This document shows positions 11,960-24,729 of a stretch of DNA of 64,000 nucleotides, piece by piece. Positions within the stretch are counted from its first letter, which is position 1. Every line of letters begins with the position of its first letter. The position numbers were made by a program, and so were the translations under genes. Origin of the DNA: Hsuehochloa calcarea (lineage: Eukaryota > Streptophyta > Magnoliopsida > Poales > Poaceae). The DNA is taken from the NCBI GenBank assembly GCA_036346395.1, contig CM070611.1, positions 19,726,473 to 19,790,472 on the forward strand, in the 5' to 3' direction. The notes under the pieces were generated by a model. That model was not told the origin of the DNA and did no database searches. It saw nothing but the letters and a program-made list of their open reading frames with translations.

Positions 11960-12374
11960 AGCCCCTCGCAGTCAAGGTCCTGCTTCGCCACGGATGAAAT
12001 CATGCCATTCTCCCGAAGGGTCCAGGCACACCGTCCCCTCGGCCTGGCGAAGCGTGTTTGTGTTGTTTCCTCTAGCACACGTCTCCTTCGGGGGTGTTTT
12101 GATGTGTTGGTCTCGGTCTTGTTTGCTTGTAGTCGAAACACCATGTATTCGAAGCCTTGTTGCTTCGGCCGTATTTGGTCCACCGGCAATCTTGATGGCG
12201 CCTCTTCGGGTGATGCGCGCCGCCGTTGGGTGCTACGCTCTGACGCCTTTTGTTGGGCCCTGTGCGATATAATGCCATATAATTATTGCCACGTTTAGGG
12301 CATACGTGTCGACCGATGATTGGTGCGTGGCTCTTCGGCTTCCACGCCCTGTCATTTTGTGGGCTTGGTGCGGG

Positions 12375-12383
12375 TATAAATAG
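12375..12383 (+). promoter_or_regulatory. TATA box of the antisense ORF
   Basis: TATAAATAG on the plus strand, 81 bases upstream of the ATG at 12456 and opposite in direction to the Gypsy element. It fits a separate promoter driving the antisense ORF. Confidence 0.5.
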
Positions 12384-12455
12384 GGCCGTAGGCACTGTTG
12401 TTTGTTTTGCTTCTCCGAGGGATCTAGCTCCGGTGCCTTTGCCTTCTGTGGCGTC

Positions 12456-12560
12456 ATGACGAAGCGTCTCAGGGATGGTGGCGGGGTGGTTGCTTACACC
12501 GACGAGATTGGTTCGCTCGTCGGTGACGCCGTATGTCTTGCGCACGCTAAAGGATGAGGG
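12456..12560 (+). pseudogene. Antisense ORF, 5' fragment (gypsy-type transposon protein)
   Basis: Short start of the antisense gene. From an ATG at 12475 it reads ...VRSSVTPYVLRTLKDEG, like the N-terminal 'SSVT..VL..L...G' stretch of the plant 'putative gypsy type transposon' (Transposase_28-like) proteins. It is interrupted after GAGGG (12556-12560) by the solo LTR 12561-22033 and resumes at 22034. An alternative ATG at 12456 in another frame stops at the junction. The gene is dead. Confidence 0.55.
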
Positions 12561-14689
12561 TGTCAGACCCCAAATTTTTAACTTGGGACCTACTTTGTAT
12601 ACTTGTGCATTCCCTATATCAGTATATAGCACACACAGTTACATTGTTGGTTCAAATCCATATCACAAAAATGCAAAGTTATTACATAATATTAAACAAA
12701 GTGTAAATATACCTTTCGGCTTTTGGTTTGTAGAATAGCCAGATAGGCCAAATACTTTTGAAGAATAGCAGCGGAAGAAGTATCAAGTATAATATGTGGA
12801 ACCCTCTCGATATGCCCACTGACAATCAAATGTGGGCTCACGACCTAGTAGTTGGTCTTCTTGATCTTCAATCTTGATCAATACTCATGATTGTCCCGGT
12901 AGTCTTCTTTGGTGTGTACTGACTAAAAGAATGTAAATAGCGAGCATGAGCACACAATTGTACTCATGAGACAACACATAATGCAATTATTATAGATGCA
13001 GGGCTAATCAAAGGGGAGGCTCTTGGTTCTTTTATTTTGCATAAGGCCATTTATTGAAATAGATTAAGTAGTAGCAAATCCTAAGAAATGGCATTTTAAC
13101 CAACACAGGTTTTACCATCAAGTGGCTCCATCCACTCAATGCTCGGGCTAACCCGTAATTACTACTGGTCCCCGACCAGGCCTTCTCAAATACATGGGGT
13201 CCCACCCCAGCTTTTCATTCCACACCACACACAAATAGTTTTATAAAATGAAAACTATATCAAGTAAGTTCTCACCACCGCTCTTGACCATGAGCATGGC
13301 TATCTAGACAGTTTTCTTACTCTGCAGAGTTTGTACACGTTACCCACAAGAGATAAATCAACTTATACAGTCCCGACACACTTCCGTAGGTGTGTAGCTA
13401 ATGGTTGATTATCACAAGACCTTTACAATGCCCAACCTCTTTGCAACTTCACACCGCTAGGTATCACCTCCATAGGGCCTCCACTCGCCCACCGAAGGTC
13501 TCCCTTTAGCGTTATGCGGTTCCAATGGCTTCGTTCTCCCTTGACTATCCATCTGCATCCACCAACGTCGAAACCACGCCGAGGCGAACAAATTAGTTAG
13601 CCAGGTCGTATGCATTACCAACTTGTGGTTGTACTGTTTTACATGAGAGGTTATTACCAGATTCGGTCCTTAATTGACTTGGGCGGTGCATCCACATACC
13701 CCCACCGATGTGCATCACCAGCACCAGTCACTCTTTCCATCCGCACAAGTCGGGTAGAGATTTTTAGGTTTTAGTTGGTTTTGAAAATAACCTTTAGTCC
13801 AACATACCAACTAAGCTCCCAGTCTCGACTGCCCTAATCCAGCTTTTCATGTTTGGATAGATGATGTCAGGCACTTTAATGCCCACATGACCACGTATCT
13901 AAGTAAGGCTAAGCATGACACTTAGATACAAACTTACTAACTAGTATGTAAATCATTAGTTCTAGGGTGACAAGGGTAGTGTCCAAAATCAAGGATTGGA
14001 AGTTATACCCAATTATCATTAAGGCATTAACTATGAACTAGACTAACATAGTTGTATAAATCATAGTAATGCAATTTCATAATTTAAAGCAACATAATTT
14101 GCAAAGACTGGGTGCAATATGATCAAAGTATTGACTCGCCTTGCTTAATACTCTGATAACCTCGGTCATGCTCTTGTGCAATGCCCCGGTAATAATCACG
14201 CTTAATATGCTGATAATCATCTTGTTTAATGCCGTGACAGTCTTGATCTGGATCTTGTCCTTGTTGGGATTGTTGTTCCATTATGGCTTCAGAGTCTAAT
14301 TACGCATAATACGATTGAACTCCAAAACGACTGAAAATTGTCAAAAGAAATTCAATAAATCAAAAAACATCCAAACAAACTACAATACTTTGAATGACAG
14401 CTAACACATCTAACGACAACTTGAGAGGATGAATTACTTCAGATGGGAAGCGTACTCATCTAGAGTTGATGAAGGAATACTTCAAACGAAGTATAACCAA
14501 GAGAAGTTAATGAATCCAACAAAGGGGGAGAATGTTCGAAGGAACGTTCTTAAATGGTTACTTGCAGGAGAGCTTACCCAGTTAGGTATGACTCTCAGAT
14601 CTACATTCGGATCACAAAGGGTTCTGTTGGAATTAGGCACATATGTGTGAAGGCTCAAACATTCCAAAAATTCTACAGTAGGCAAATTC

Positions 14690-15037
14690 TTGGAACGAAA
14701 GTATTAGACCAATGTGATCGAAGGCATAGACCAGTATGGTCCAAGTAATCTGGTTGAAGCCATAGACCAATGTGGTCAAAGGCCTAGACTAGGATGATCG
14801 AAATAATCTAGTCAATGCCATGGACCATTGTGGTCGAACGCATAGGCTAGAATGGTCGAAGAAATCTGGTCGAGGTCATAAACTAATGTGGTCGAAGGAT
14901 TAGACCAGTATAGTCGAAATAACCTGGTCGAATCCACAGACGATTGTGGTCGAAGGCATAGACAGTATGGTCGAGGTAATCTGGTTGTAGCCATAGACCA
15001 ATGTGGTCGAAGGCCTTAGGTGGTACGATTGAAACCA
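14690..15037. repeat. Minisatellite block 1 (GGTCGAA)
   Basis: About six degenerate copies of a ~58-base unit built from 'agaccaatgtggtcgaagg' and 'agtatggtcgaaataatctgg'. It is interrupted at its right end by the LTR 15038-17613 and continues as block 2. Confidence 0.7.
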
Positions 15038-17613
15038 TGTAACACCCCAGCCCAACACTGAGCCTGGAATGCCACTAAACTACCTTCCAATTAATAATTA
15101 TTGACACACTTTATAAATACAGCAAGAAATCAATGATAATCAAGTCAATGGATCACAAAAGAACATGCATAATCATGGATCAAACGATAATAAATAAGCA
15201 ATGGGAATTATAACCAGGTAAATAATCCAAAGTGACATCAACCAAAGTATCCAAATTAATAAAGCAAATAGTCTAGTCCAAATGATGTCCTAAACTTTAT
15301 TCAACCTCTAACATGTCCAAGTAGCAACCAATATTAAATGAAAAGATTATTATGGCGAATGATCATGTGTAGTCCATGTGCTCTACTCGCTCTCAGCTAC
15401 GGCCTCCTCGAAGATCACCTAAAGACAACAATAGAGCAAGGGTGAGTCCACGACTCAGCAAACACATCCATAAACAACGAACAATAATAAATCAACAGTA
15501 ATCAATAACTTCATTATCATCACATGCACTTCTATTAATATTCTCATCCATTAATCTCATGTATTAATGCAAATCTATTCTACATGTCCACATGCACTTC
15601 TTTCGCGTATACCGGTATAGCGTGAGTGAATGCTCGCGACAACATTCACTCTCAAGCCCGTTCCTCCATAAGGATCGGGGACCTCCTCCACTCCCGTGGA
15701 GTTGTGATCAACCATGATCACCTTCTCTTATGCAAAGATGCTTATGAATGCAAACATGCAAACTCCATCATAAACATCATATCCAACTTTTCATCATGCT
15801 TGTCAACAAAGATATAAACATACCAATTCATTGTTTGCAATTAAACCAAATAAAAGCACAACAATAATGGTAATAGAAGATAAAGAAAACAGTGATCGAT
15901 CATTGATCGCTGTCTACCATGCACTTGCCTTTACTAGTTGCGACGCACAATTTGGCTAGCAGATGGCAACAAGTACGACACTTCTCCTACATTAAATACA
16001 CACATCTCAATACAAGCTACAGCATCATAGGAATAACAATCAATATACATCGCTCCTACACGTCCCCAAATATACCACATTACGCCGGTATCGAAAAGCT
16101 ACCCATTGCTGTCCGGTTACTAAAAAGAGCGTAACTTTTGACTCGAAAGTCCGATCACCACAAACCACCCCATTCTGGATTCTTCATAAGATTCTCCACA
16201 TTTTCTTAGATTACACCGCCTTCTAATTAAATCATCTAACCCTCCGTATTTAGCCCAGAAAGCCGATCTGTCCGCTTCGGAACAGCAGTCTTACTAAATT
16301 CATAACTTTTGCTTTACTCAACCAAAACGCGCGTTCTCAGATTCTACAGAACCATTGGACAATTATCTACAACTTTCATGTAGATCAAAAACTCTAATTA
16401 AGCTATTTACTATTTTTACTTTACAATCTACCAAAACAGCGCCTAAAGACGACAACCCTAAAAACAGCGGCCTTCTCAAAATCATAACTCGAAATCTACT
16501 AGTCCGATTGACATAATAAAATATGCTAAAGAAATCTATCGAAATTATCTACAATTAACTAGTAGATGAGATTTCCAAAATCTGCCCTTAAGATACCCGA
16601 ATAAATCGTTCAACAGAACAGCATAATAAACAAATTCATTAATCGGCCTCTCTATTAGAAAATTATAAAACCTCTCTAATTAATCTAGAAAAACAGAGAA
16701 TACAAAATTTCAGATTGTTACCGACAAGAAATCGGATCTCTTCTTATTTCATCATGCATGTACAAATATTCTACGGCCAAACCAAATAACCATTAATTAG
16801 AATTTCCTAACTGATCTCTCCAGATTGTGTGCTCATGAACTAATATAACTAACGAACTCAATATCTAGTCACGGTTGACCAAAGGAAATCATGCATTGAA
16901 ATAGCAAACTCATGCACCTGCGGTCGGCAGCAAAGAAAATCGGCAAAGACAGCCTTGGCTCGGCTCGGCCGGCAGCGCAATGACGTCAATCGGCAAAGAC
17001 AAATCGATCGCGCGGGAGCGTGATGCAAAGACGGCGGCAGAGACGACGCGAAGCAAGAAAGAAGAAGCAGAATAGCAGGCGCCGCTTCCAGCTGGCTCGG
17101 TAGCAAGCAGCGATCCACCGACCTCGCTCCACGCAGTGATCGGCCGAAAAAAGCAGCAGATCGGCTCGGCCAGTAGTTCAATGGCGGCGATCGGCTTTCG
17201 CGGCATAGCAGACTTCGGCGATGCCAAGAGTCTTGAGCGGCGGTGGCTGCGCAGAAAGCGCAGCGCCACGGGAGAGCGGCGCAGTCAAGCAAGAGCCCAA
17301 CCAGAGCCACGCGCAGGTAGCAACGCCACAGAGCGACGAGAATGCAGCGACCAACCTGGGAGATCGGTGGGAAAGAAAACGGCGGCGGCTTGGAAACAAA
17401 ACAAAAGAAAAAGCTAGGTTTTCTAGAGACTCCACAATCTATTTATATGGCTCTAAAAAAATCCTGAAATATTCTATTTTTCACAAATTCTTTTTATTTA
17501 CTTACGCACAAGCCCTTAAGACGTTTTTAATTAATTATTTATTGTTACTATTTAATTAATTATTCCCCGACCCTTAAGATGCGATTATTAATATTATTTT
17601 TCAGAGTATCACA
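15038..17613 (-). mobile_element. Nested solo LTR (Gypsy-type), TSD AACCA
   Basis: Begins TGTAACACCCCAGCCC and ends AGAGTATCACA, with a perfect 5-bp duplication AACCA (15033-15037 and 17614-17618) inside the minisatellite. It is 2576 bp with no internal element, hence a solo LTR. On the minus strand it has an AT-rich beginning, a TATA-like ATATAAATAG near 17440-17450, then a GC-rich leader (17310-16858), the usual order for these LTRs. The overlapping GC-rich open frames on both strands there are composition artefacts. No gene. Confidence 0.75.
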
Positions 17614-18510
17614 AACCATCTGGTCAAAACCATAGACCATTGGGTTGAAACTGAATGGTCAAACCACAGTAGTCGAAACTGCGTGGTCAAAACACAGTAG
17701 CAAAAAATGAGTGATCAAAAATCTGTGATCTAGACATAGTGGTCCAAAGTAAGTGATCAAAACTGTGTAATCGAGACACGGTGGTCAAAACTATATGGTC
17801 GAAACATAGTGGTAAAAAATGAGTGATCAAAACTGTATGATCGAGACACAATGGTCAAAACTGTGTGGTCAAAATATAGTGGTCGAAAATAAGTGATTGA
17901 AACAGTGTGATCGAGACACAGTGGTCGAAATTGAGTGATCAAAACTGTGTGATCGAGACACAGTGGTCGAAACTGTGTGGTCGAAACATAGTGACCGAAA
18001 ATAAGTGGCCAAAACTGTGTGGTCGAAACACAGTGATCGATAATTGAGTGGTCCAACTGTGTGGTCGAAACACAACGGTCGAAACTGTGTGATCGAAACA
18101 CAGTGGTAAAAAATGCGTGGCCAAAACTGTGTGGTCGAAACACAATGGTCAATAATTGAGTAGTCCAACTGTGTGGTTGAAACACATTGGCCGATAATTG
18201 TGTGGTCCAGCTGTGTGGTCGAAACACAATGGTCGATAATTGAGTGGTACATCTATGTGGTCGAAACATACTGGTCGATAATTGAGTGGTCCAACTGTGT
18301 GGTCAAAACACAGTGGTCGATAATGTGTGGTCAAAATACAGTGGTCGAAATTGTATGGTCAAAACACAGTGGTCGATAATTGAGTGGTCCAACTGTGTGG
18401 TCGAAACACGGCTATCGAAACACAGTGGTCGAAATTGAGTGGCCAAAACCGTGTGATCGAAACACAGTGGTCGATAATTGAGTGGTCCAGCTGTGTGGTC
18501 GGAAATCCTT
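17614..18510. repeat. Minisatellite block 2 (GTGGTCGAAACACA)
   Basis: Some 900 bases of degenerate tandem units such as 'gtggtcgaaacacagtggtcga' and 'taattgagtggtccaactgt', with 20-42 base periodicity. The minus-strand open frame 18269-17757 (repeating FRPHS.TTQLST-like units) is a translation of this repeat, not a gene. Confidence 0.85.
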
Positions 18511-18729
18511 GGGAGACAGTAGAGGACCAGCCGAAGGTGGCCCAGCCAAGCCTTAGCACAGGTGAAGGAGGTGACAACGGCGGTCATGAGTAAGCCATAT
18601 GGAACCGAGCGAGGAGGTGGTTCCATGGGTGGTGGTGGCATGGCCAGAGATGGCCGAAAGCGGCAGGGCGGCTGCCGGTGGCGGCCGGCCATGGAGGGGA
18701 ATTGGTGCGGTGGTTCCGGAATGGGAGGG

Positions 18730-20620
18730 TGTGACGCCCCGTGTCATTACCCATAGGGTAATCACACTTAGGCACATGGATTACTATTCGTCTGCCCGGT
18801 AGAACAATGCTCCGACGAATAGCAAGCCCTTTTTATCAGAGTTGCGCAGCAGAGCAATAAGATCGGGCCACGCTAATAAAATAGAAACTGTAGCAATACC
18901 CTAAGTATGCCCTTCTTGCTTGCTATATGGCACTAAATATTTTATTAATCCCTGCCTCCATTTCAATTTCTATTCCAAACCCCCCTTTCAAAAATAGTAT
19001 GTTGAAAAGCTTATCTCTTCTTAAAGTGACAATCCTACTAACATAGAACCATCTCTAAGTTAGTTCTCCTTTCAAGAGAATGCGGGGGAACGTGTTATTG
19101 TCATAGGACCGATATGGTTGTCTTCTGCGAGTAGATGGTTAGATTCCAGCTCAACCTAGGATAGAAAATATAGGTTGTGGGTGCAGTACCATAAGATTTA
19201 GATCATAGTGTCCGGACTAGAGGCATGGAGTAGAACTCTGGTGTGGACCTGCTTTTCCAATTTCGGGATAAGTATGAACCATACCTGTTAGCTTCTCTAC
19301 CTTTTCATCTATATAACCAGAATGACCCATCAACGTCCCAAAATAAACCGTAATTACTTAAAGAAGGTAAAGAAATCGCTGACGGTGTAAAAAAATGCCT
19401 TATCCCACTTCTGCATATCAGTTTTCTCGGACGAGTGGTCCGTGGCACTCCGAGCGTGTAGCTCTGGCGTACCCAGGAGCGAAGTCCTGGGCGTACTCAG
19501 GAATGAAACCTGAGCAATCCCAAATATTTGATTTGGGTGGACTCAAGCCAGATCTCGAGCGTGTCTAGGCGCGTGGATCCAGGATAGATGTAGGTTCGCA
19601 CTCAGAGGCAAGCTCTGAGCAGTCCCAAACCTGTGGATTTGGGCGGTCTCGAGAACGGGATCTCGAGCGTGACTGAGCACGATAGACTCAGCTAGTATAG
19701 GATTTGGATCTTTTTGCATCTCTTTGTTTCTTGGTGTTATTTAATTATCTGTGTATGGCATAACACAACTCACCCGCGGGGTAACTCTGTCAGATAAATA
19801 TGATGACCTATTCCCTACAACAAATCACTGCTGAAGAAGTAAGAAATTCGTACAACCAACAGAAGAACTCGTCAAATTAAAATGTTATGAGTACAACAGC
19901 TAACGCAACCAATTTCTTAACACCTCCCCCGCAGAATAGAAAGTGATTACAGAAATCGAAGTTAGGGCAGCGGGCTTGCTAAAATTGAGAAGATCATCAC
20001 CCAAAATAATTTTTCTAGGATGAAGCATAACGACCAATAGAGATCATACGTTCGAGGACTTGTGATCTCGGTGATACAGATCTGAGCGCTCCAAGATCTT
20101 TGGTGATATGTTTTGGAAGCCACCACCCTTCCAAATAAATTGTCAACGCCCGCAAATCCAGTTGATGGAGGGCAAGCTTGGGGAATCGATATCTTTGCAC
20201 CATCAAGTGTGCATGATACGGGTTCTTTACCAATTGAACTCGTAGAAGTCCATATGGAAGCACACATCTCAGCATATGTACATGATTCTCAAAGGAGGAA
20301 ATTCAGAGCTTTAAGCCATGAAGTGGAGGATGAGAGTTTACCGTCAAATCTTATTTTCAACAGTAGCCCCAACTTCTCTGGTATAATGGCTAGGGTCGGT
20401 TGTCCGAGATTATTCCAACTATCTTACACCACAAAGCAATAAAGGAAGGACCTTACCTTCGACTTCCTCCTCACACACCTTATACCGGCTCAATTTTCCC
20501 AATATCTACCTAGCAACCAGGATATTGTGGTACTTACAACATATCTGGATTATGTCAGACGAATAGTAATCTGTGCGCCTAAGTGTGATTACCCTAGGGG
20601 TAATGACACGGGGCGTCACA
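18730..20620. mobile_element. 1.9-kb insertion with ~65-bp terminal inverted repeats
   Basis: Left end TGTGACGCCCC... and right end ...GGGGCGTCACA are inverted copies over about 65 bases (18730-18794 and 20556-20620). The flanks are GAGGG on both sides (18725-18729 and 20621-20625). The interior contains a TTCTTAACACCTCCCCC stretch at about 19913-19930, which looks like an LTR end plus reversed purine tract, so part of the interior may be another LTR element fragment. No transposase is recognisable; the open frames at 19962-20442 match nothing I know. Confidence 0.6.
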
Positions 20621-21049
20621 GAGGGGGAGGGAAGTAGCACGCGCAGGAGCTCAAGGGCGTTAAGGGAAACTGACCGGAGCTACTGGTGGAAGCCGAGGAG
20701 ATCGGAGGTGAGTTGGCATTGTGGGCCATTGGCGGCGCATAGGGATTGCTGCGGAGGTGTCGGCGGGTTGGTGGAGTGCTTCAATTGGCGGTTGGGGGAG
20801 GTTGAGGAAGGCGCACGATTGTTCCACATGCGGGAAATCGAGCCTGGGATAGCCGGTGATAGAGTATCGGTCATGGCAGCAGCTTCAGCCGGCTTTGAGG
20901 GTAATGATGAAGCAATGACATCCCTGTGGAGGCAAGTGAAACTCAACATGGGGGGAATTGTTGAGAGGGTAATGGAAAGATAAAAGAGGAGCAGTTGCTC
21001 TCGAAATCAACCGTGTCCCTTTTTCTTTATGGTTTCGGGTACTGTTCAT

Positions 21050-21650
21050 CGTTTTCGACTACCTAGTCGGAAGGAGTTTCATCTAACTGGTCAGACAGGG
21101 TTTCGAGTACTGTTCATAGGTTCAAGTACTACTCCCGATTTGAGTACTGCTCACAGCTTCGACTTATTGGACAAAAGAGTTTTGACTAGTTGTTCATAGG
21201 AATTTCAACTAGTTGGTTGAAGGAGTTTCAACCAACTCCTTCAACCAACTGGTCGAAGGAAGTTTCAGCTTCCTGGTCAAAGGTGTTTCGAACATTGGTC
21301 GAATGTGTTTTGACAATCTAGTCGAAAGGAGCTGTGACTAACTGATCGAAGAGGTTTTGACTAACTAGTCGAGGAAGTGTCAACTATTAGTCGAAGGGGT
21401 TTCGACTATTATTTGAAGGAGTTTCGACTATTAGTCGAAATGGGGTTTTTCGACTATCTGGTCGGAGAAGCTTTGACAATCTGGTCAGAAGGAGTTTTTG
21501 ACTAACTGGTTGAAGAAGTTTCGACAAGCTGGTTGAAAGCTGTTTTCGACTAACTGGTCGAAGAAGTTTTAACAACCTGGTCCAAGGAGTTTTCGACTGA
21601 CGCCGAGTCGACTGGACCACTGGTCGGAGGAACATTCGGAGAAACTGGTT
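21050..21650. repeat. Minisatellite block 3 (ACTGGTCGAAGGAGTTTCG)
   Basis: About 600 bases of degenerate ~24-base units with core 'gactaactggtcgaaggagttt'. Same core word (GGTCGAA) as blocks 1 and 2 in the same LTR. Confidence 0.8.
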
Positions 21651-22033
21651 GAAGTAACAGTGCACCGGGAAGGAGAAAGGTGGCGGCCACGACCAGCCGA
21701 AGGGGTTCTGTGGCTTGTGGCTTTTTGCCGACTTACAATGGGGCAAGGGGGAGATTAGGGGCAGGCTGGAGACAGGAAGTTGGACTTGCTTTTAGAAATT
21801 TCTCTCGAGGGAATAGACTCCAACCTGGTATTTTGCTAAATAGCTCTAACCAATCCTTGAGAACCATTTCAGTCCTAGGTTTTGTGAGTTAGGGTTCACT
21901 TGTGTCGGCGAGAGAAGCAAATGCAGATCAAGTAAATCTCAAGATGCGGGTAAAAAGCATGACAACGAATGACACATGAAAATTTTAAAAAAAATCTCGT
22001 ATTTTTGCATTTAAGAATTTTTGGGATGTTGCA

Positions 22034-24290
22034 GAGGGGAAGTTATCGGACCTGGCAGAGGTGCGAGCCCAGCGCGGAGAGAGCGCTGGAGCCCCGGGAG
22101 GACGAAGCTATTGTCTTTATTGCCTTTTTCGATGCTGACCTTCGCTTTCCCTGCGTGGAGTTGGTGGCCAGTGTGCTCCAACTGTAACGGGTGGAGTTGG
22201 CGCAACTGAAGCCCAACTGCATTGTCAAGCTTGGTGTGTTCGAGTAGGTGATACGGGTCCGCGGGAGCGAGCGGGGAGGGTTAGCTCTTCGCGTACCTTC
22301 ATGATGGGCAGTGTCAACCGAAGAAGAAGGATACCGGCGAGACGCTTAACTTCAGGAGCATCAACTTTCAGCCTAAGGCATGCTGTCTTCGGTATTTGCT
22401 AGCACCCGCATCCAGGAATAGGTGGCAGACCGACTGGACTCGATGGTGGTTTTACCACAAGTCCCTGGCGGGCGACGGCTTGCGCTCGACCGGAGGGCCT
22501 ATCCCACTGACCCGCTCCCTGCAGATTGAGTTGACGTCGAGGGAGGAGGCACTTCTCCAGCTACTACTGAGGGCAACGTGGAGGCTCTCCACAAGGGATC
22601 TTGTGGGGGAGTTCTGCGCGCTTTGGGTATGGCCCCTCGCGCGGTGGTGGAACATGAAGCTTGCGGCAATGAGGGGTGGCCTCCCTTCTTTCGATTTATC
22701 AAATGGCGAGGGAGGTAAGGATTATTGCCTTCTTTTTTTACAAAGGCGCTCGTGTAGTGCTGCTTATCGACGAGGCCGCACAGGTTGTGGAGCAGCTTCT
22801 GGGCCCCAATACTGGGGAGGAGCATGCGAAACGGGGGTTGGTGGTGCGCGAGCCACTTCTGAACTGGGTGCACTTAGACCCAGCTGTTTACCTGATGGAG
22901 CGGCCTGACCCCGATGAGGGGAGGAAGAAGAAGAACCGCATGCCAGAAGAGCTCAATACCCTAGGGTCGATTGGCGCGGTGCTCTTACAATGTGTTGATG
23001 CTGGGGGCATGGCCGGCTCCCGCTGTGCGAGGGTGGACATGGCGGGGCGTCTGCCGAAGGTGGCGCGGGTCCCTTGGATCGAGCGTGTGAGCTCGACAAG
23101 CTCTTTGTTAGAAGTGTGCCTGGTTTCTTCGGTGGCTCCTGCAGAGGGCGCCGAAGCGGTGGAGAGGGTGGCCAGGTCGTTTCGTGGAGAGCCTGGCCCT
23201 CGAAGAGTCTTCGGCTGGGACTCCTTCACATGTCTACGGCCGAGGGTCTGAGGATACCTTGGCGGAGTCCACGCAGGTGGGCCTGGCCACTGGCACGTCC
23301 GGTGCCGTGGGTACGCAGACCTCGGTCCGCTGTGTACCAATGACTTCAAGGTTAGCGTCGGAGCGGCGACTGTTTTTGAGGAGGTGGCTCACTTTGCCAC
23401 CCCACCCTGCGTGGAGCAGCTTTTTGAAAGCATGCCCAAGAACCAGAATTTTAGGCTCATCGAAGCCAATGCCGCTAGGGTAAGTTTGGATATTCTTATT
23501 TTCTTTCTTCGCTTGTTTTTTTACCCAGGTATGCTCTGCGCAGACCTTGACGTTGTCCCGCCGCTCGAAGGGGAATTCCATCGCAGCTACACGGAGATCC
23601 AGGAGCGAGTCGACTTGGAGCGCGCGCACACAGAACAAGGCTCTTTGCTCCGAGCGCTTCTACCTCGCTAAGAGAGCAAAGGAGCTGGAGGGGGAGCGCA
23701 GTGACCTCTGAGAGGAGGTGCGGACACTTCGGGGTACTCGCGCCAATCTTGAGGCGCAGCGACAGTCTGCAAAGACGGTGTCGCACGCCACGTGGGTGGC
23801 CATCGACTAGCTGGAGGGCGCCGTGAAGGAGCTTGGAGTAGTGTTGTCGCCTCGGAAGCACACATCTGCGCAAGTGGATGTCATGTTGGGTTGACTTCGG
23901 CGCACCGGGGAGATCTACTTGTCTGCCGCACAAGCCTACGGTGACCATTGTGTGAAGGCCATTTGGGCGGCGGCTTTCGTGTCTCTTCAGAGGGTCGGGT
24001 GCGGGCATGTTGATGCCCTCGGTGCCCACTCCATGCCCGTGGCATCCGCGACGGAGATTACCTCATATCGGCAGCAGGTGCAAAAGGCGAGTAAGATCTT
24101 CACCCATGACTTCTGGGCACCGGGTGGCCGCGATGCTGCAATGGAGTCCCTTCGCTCCGTGCTAACTCAAAAGGTGAAGGGCAAGGCTACGGTAGTTGAC
24201 GAAGCTGTTGGCAAGTGGGGGGCACCACCGAAGACAAGGTGTGACCCTTCGCCCTTCTCCAGCATTCCAGATTTAGGTTTTGCGTAGGTT
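22034..24290 (+). pseudogene. Antisense ORF, 3' part (Transposase_28-like), decayed
   Basis: Continuation of the gene begun at 12456-12560. Recognisable stretches are EPREDEAIVFIAFFDADLRFP...QLYGVELAQLKPN (about 22090-22220), then SRNRW...W.Y.K (about 22410-22470), then TSREEALLQLLLRATWRLSTRDL..EFCALWVWPLA (about 22530-22640). These match the grass 'putative gypsy type transposon' family. The C-terminal half (22680-24290) is charged and coiled-coil-like, as in that family. Frameshifts and stops break it. A possible polyadenylation region follows near 24370. It is transcribed opposite to the host element. Confidence 0.65.
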
Positions 24291-24729
24291 TTTTAGATGT
24301 TCTCTGCTCCAGCTCTTGTGCCGGGGCGGAATTAGGTGGGAGGGGTTGCTGTTTTTTGTAATGACCTTCGATTTTGAATGAAATGACAGTTGCGAATCAT
24401 ATTTGCATTGAAGTATGTGCTCACGTTGTGTTCATGCTCTTACTTGATGGTTTGCTTAGGCCAGGCCGCCTTTGTTCTGACGCACTGCTCGGTGGGGTCC
24501 TCGCCCTCTCGGGGTGTGAGTGATGAAAGTCACTATTCCTTCACGCAATACGAAGGATGAGCGGAACCTCCTTTCCATCTACCCCCTATAGCTGTGTTAA
24601 TGGGTGGTCGTGTACAACGGGGCGAAGTAGCAACAGTGGAAGCTAGCGAACCTGGAGGGGTCTATGGAGTATTTTTGGATTTTTCGTGAGCGTAAGGTTG
24701 CGAGGATGCGCGATGAGATGTGAGCTTTC

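Larger units (their letters stand above)
12561..22033 (-). mobile_element. Long solo LTR (Gypsy), with two nested insertions
   Basis: Begins TGTCAGACCCC and ends GGGATGTTGCA, flanked by a perfect 5-bp duplication GAGGG (12556-12560 and 22034-22038). No second LTR or internal domain is visible, so it is best read as a solo LTR. Minus orientation is shown by matches to the long LTR at 43.7-47.4 kb: CTCTGCAGAG ... TTACCCACAAGAGAT (about 13321-13353) is the reverse complement of the stretch at 46499-46533. Subtracting the nested insertions (15038-17613 and 18730-20620) leaves about 5 kb. It carries three blocks of GGTCGAA-type minisatellite. No protein-coding gene is supported. Confidence 0.7.

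Noticed and set aside
17757..18269. 170-codon minus frame of repeated FRPHS-TTQLS units
   Set aside because: Simple translation of the GGTCGAA minisatellite.
17614..18510. Regular repeats that could suggest a CRISPR-like array
   Set aside because: Units are degenerate, contiguous and without unique spacers, in plant DNA; this is a minisatellite.
22396..22908. Candidate host gene with 170-191 codon frames at 22.4-23.3 kb
   Set aside because: The readable stretches belong to a decayed retroelement antisense ORF with several frame changes, inside a Gypsy element.
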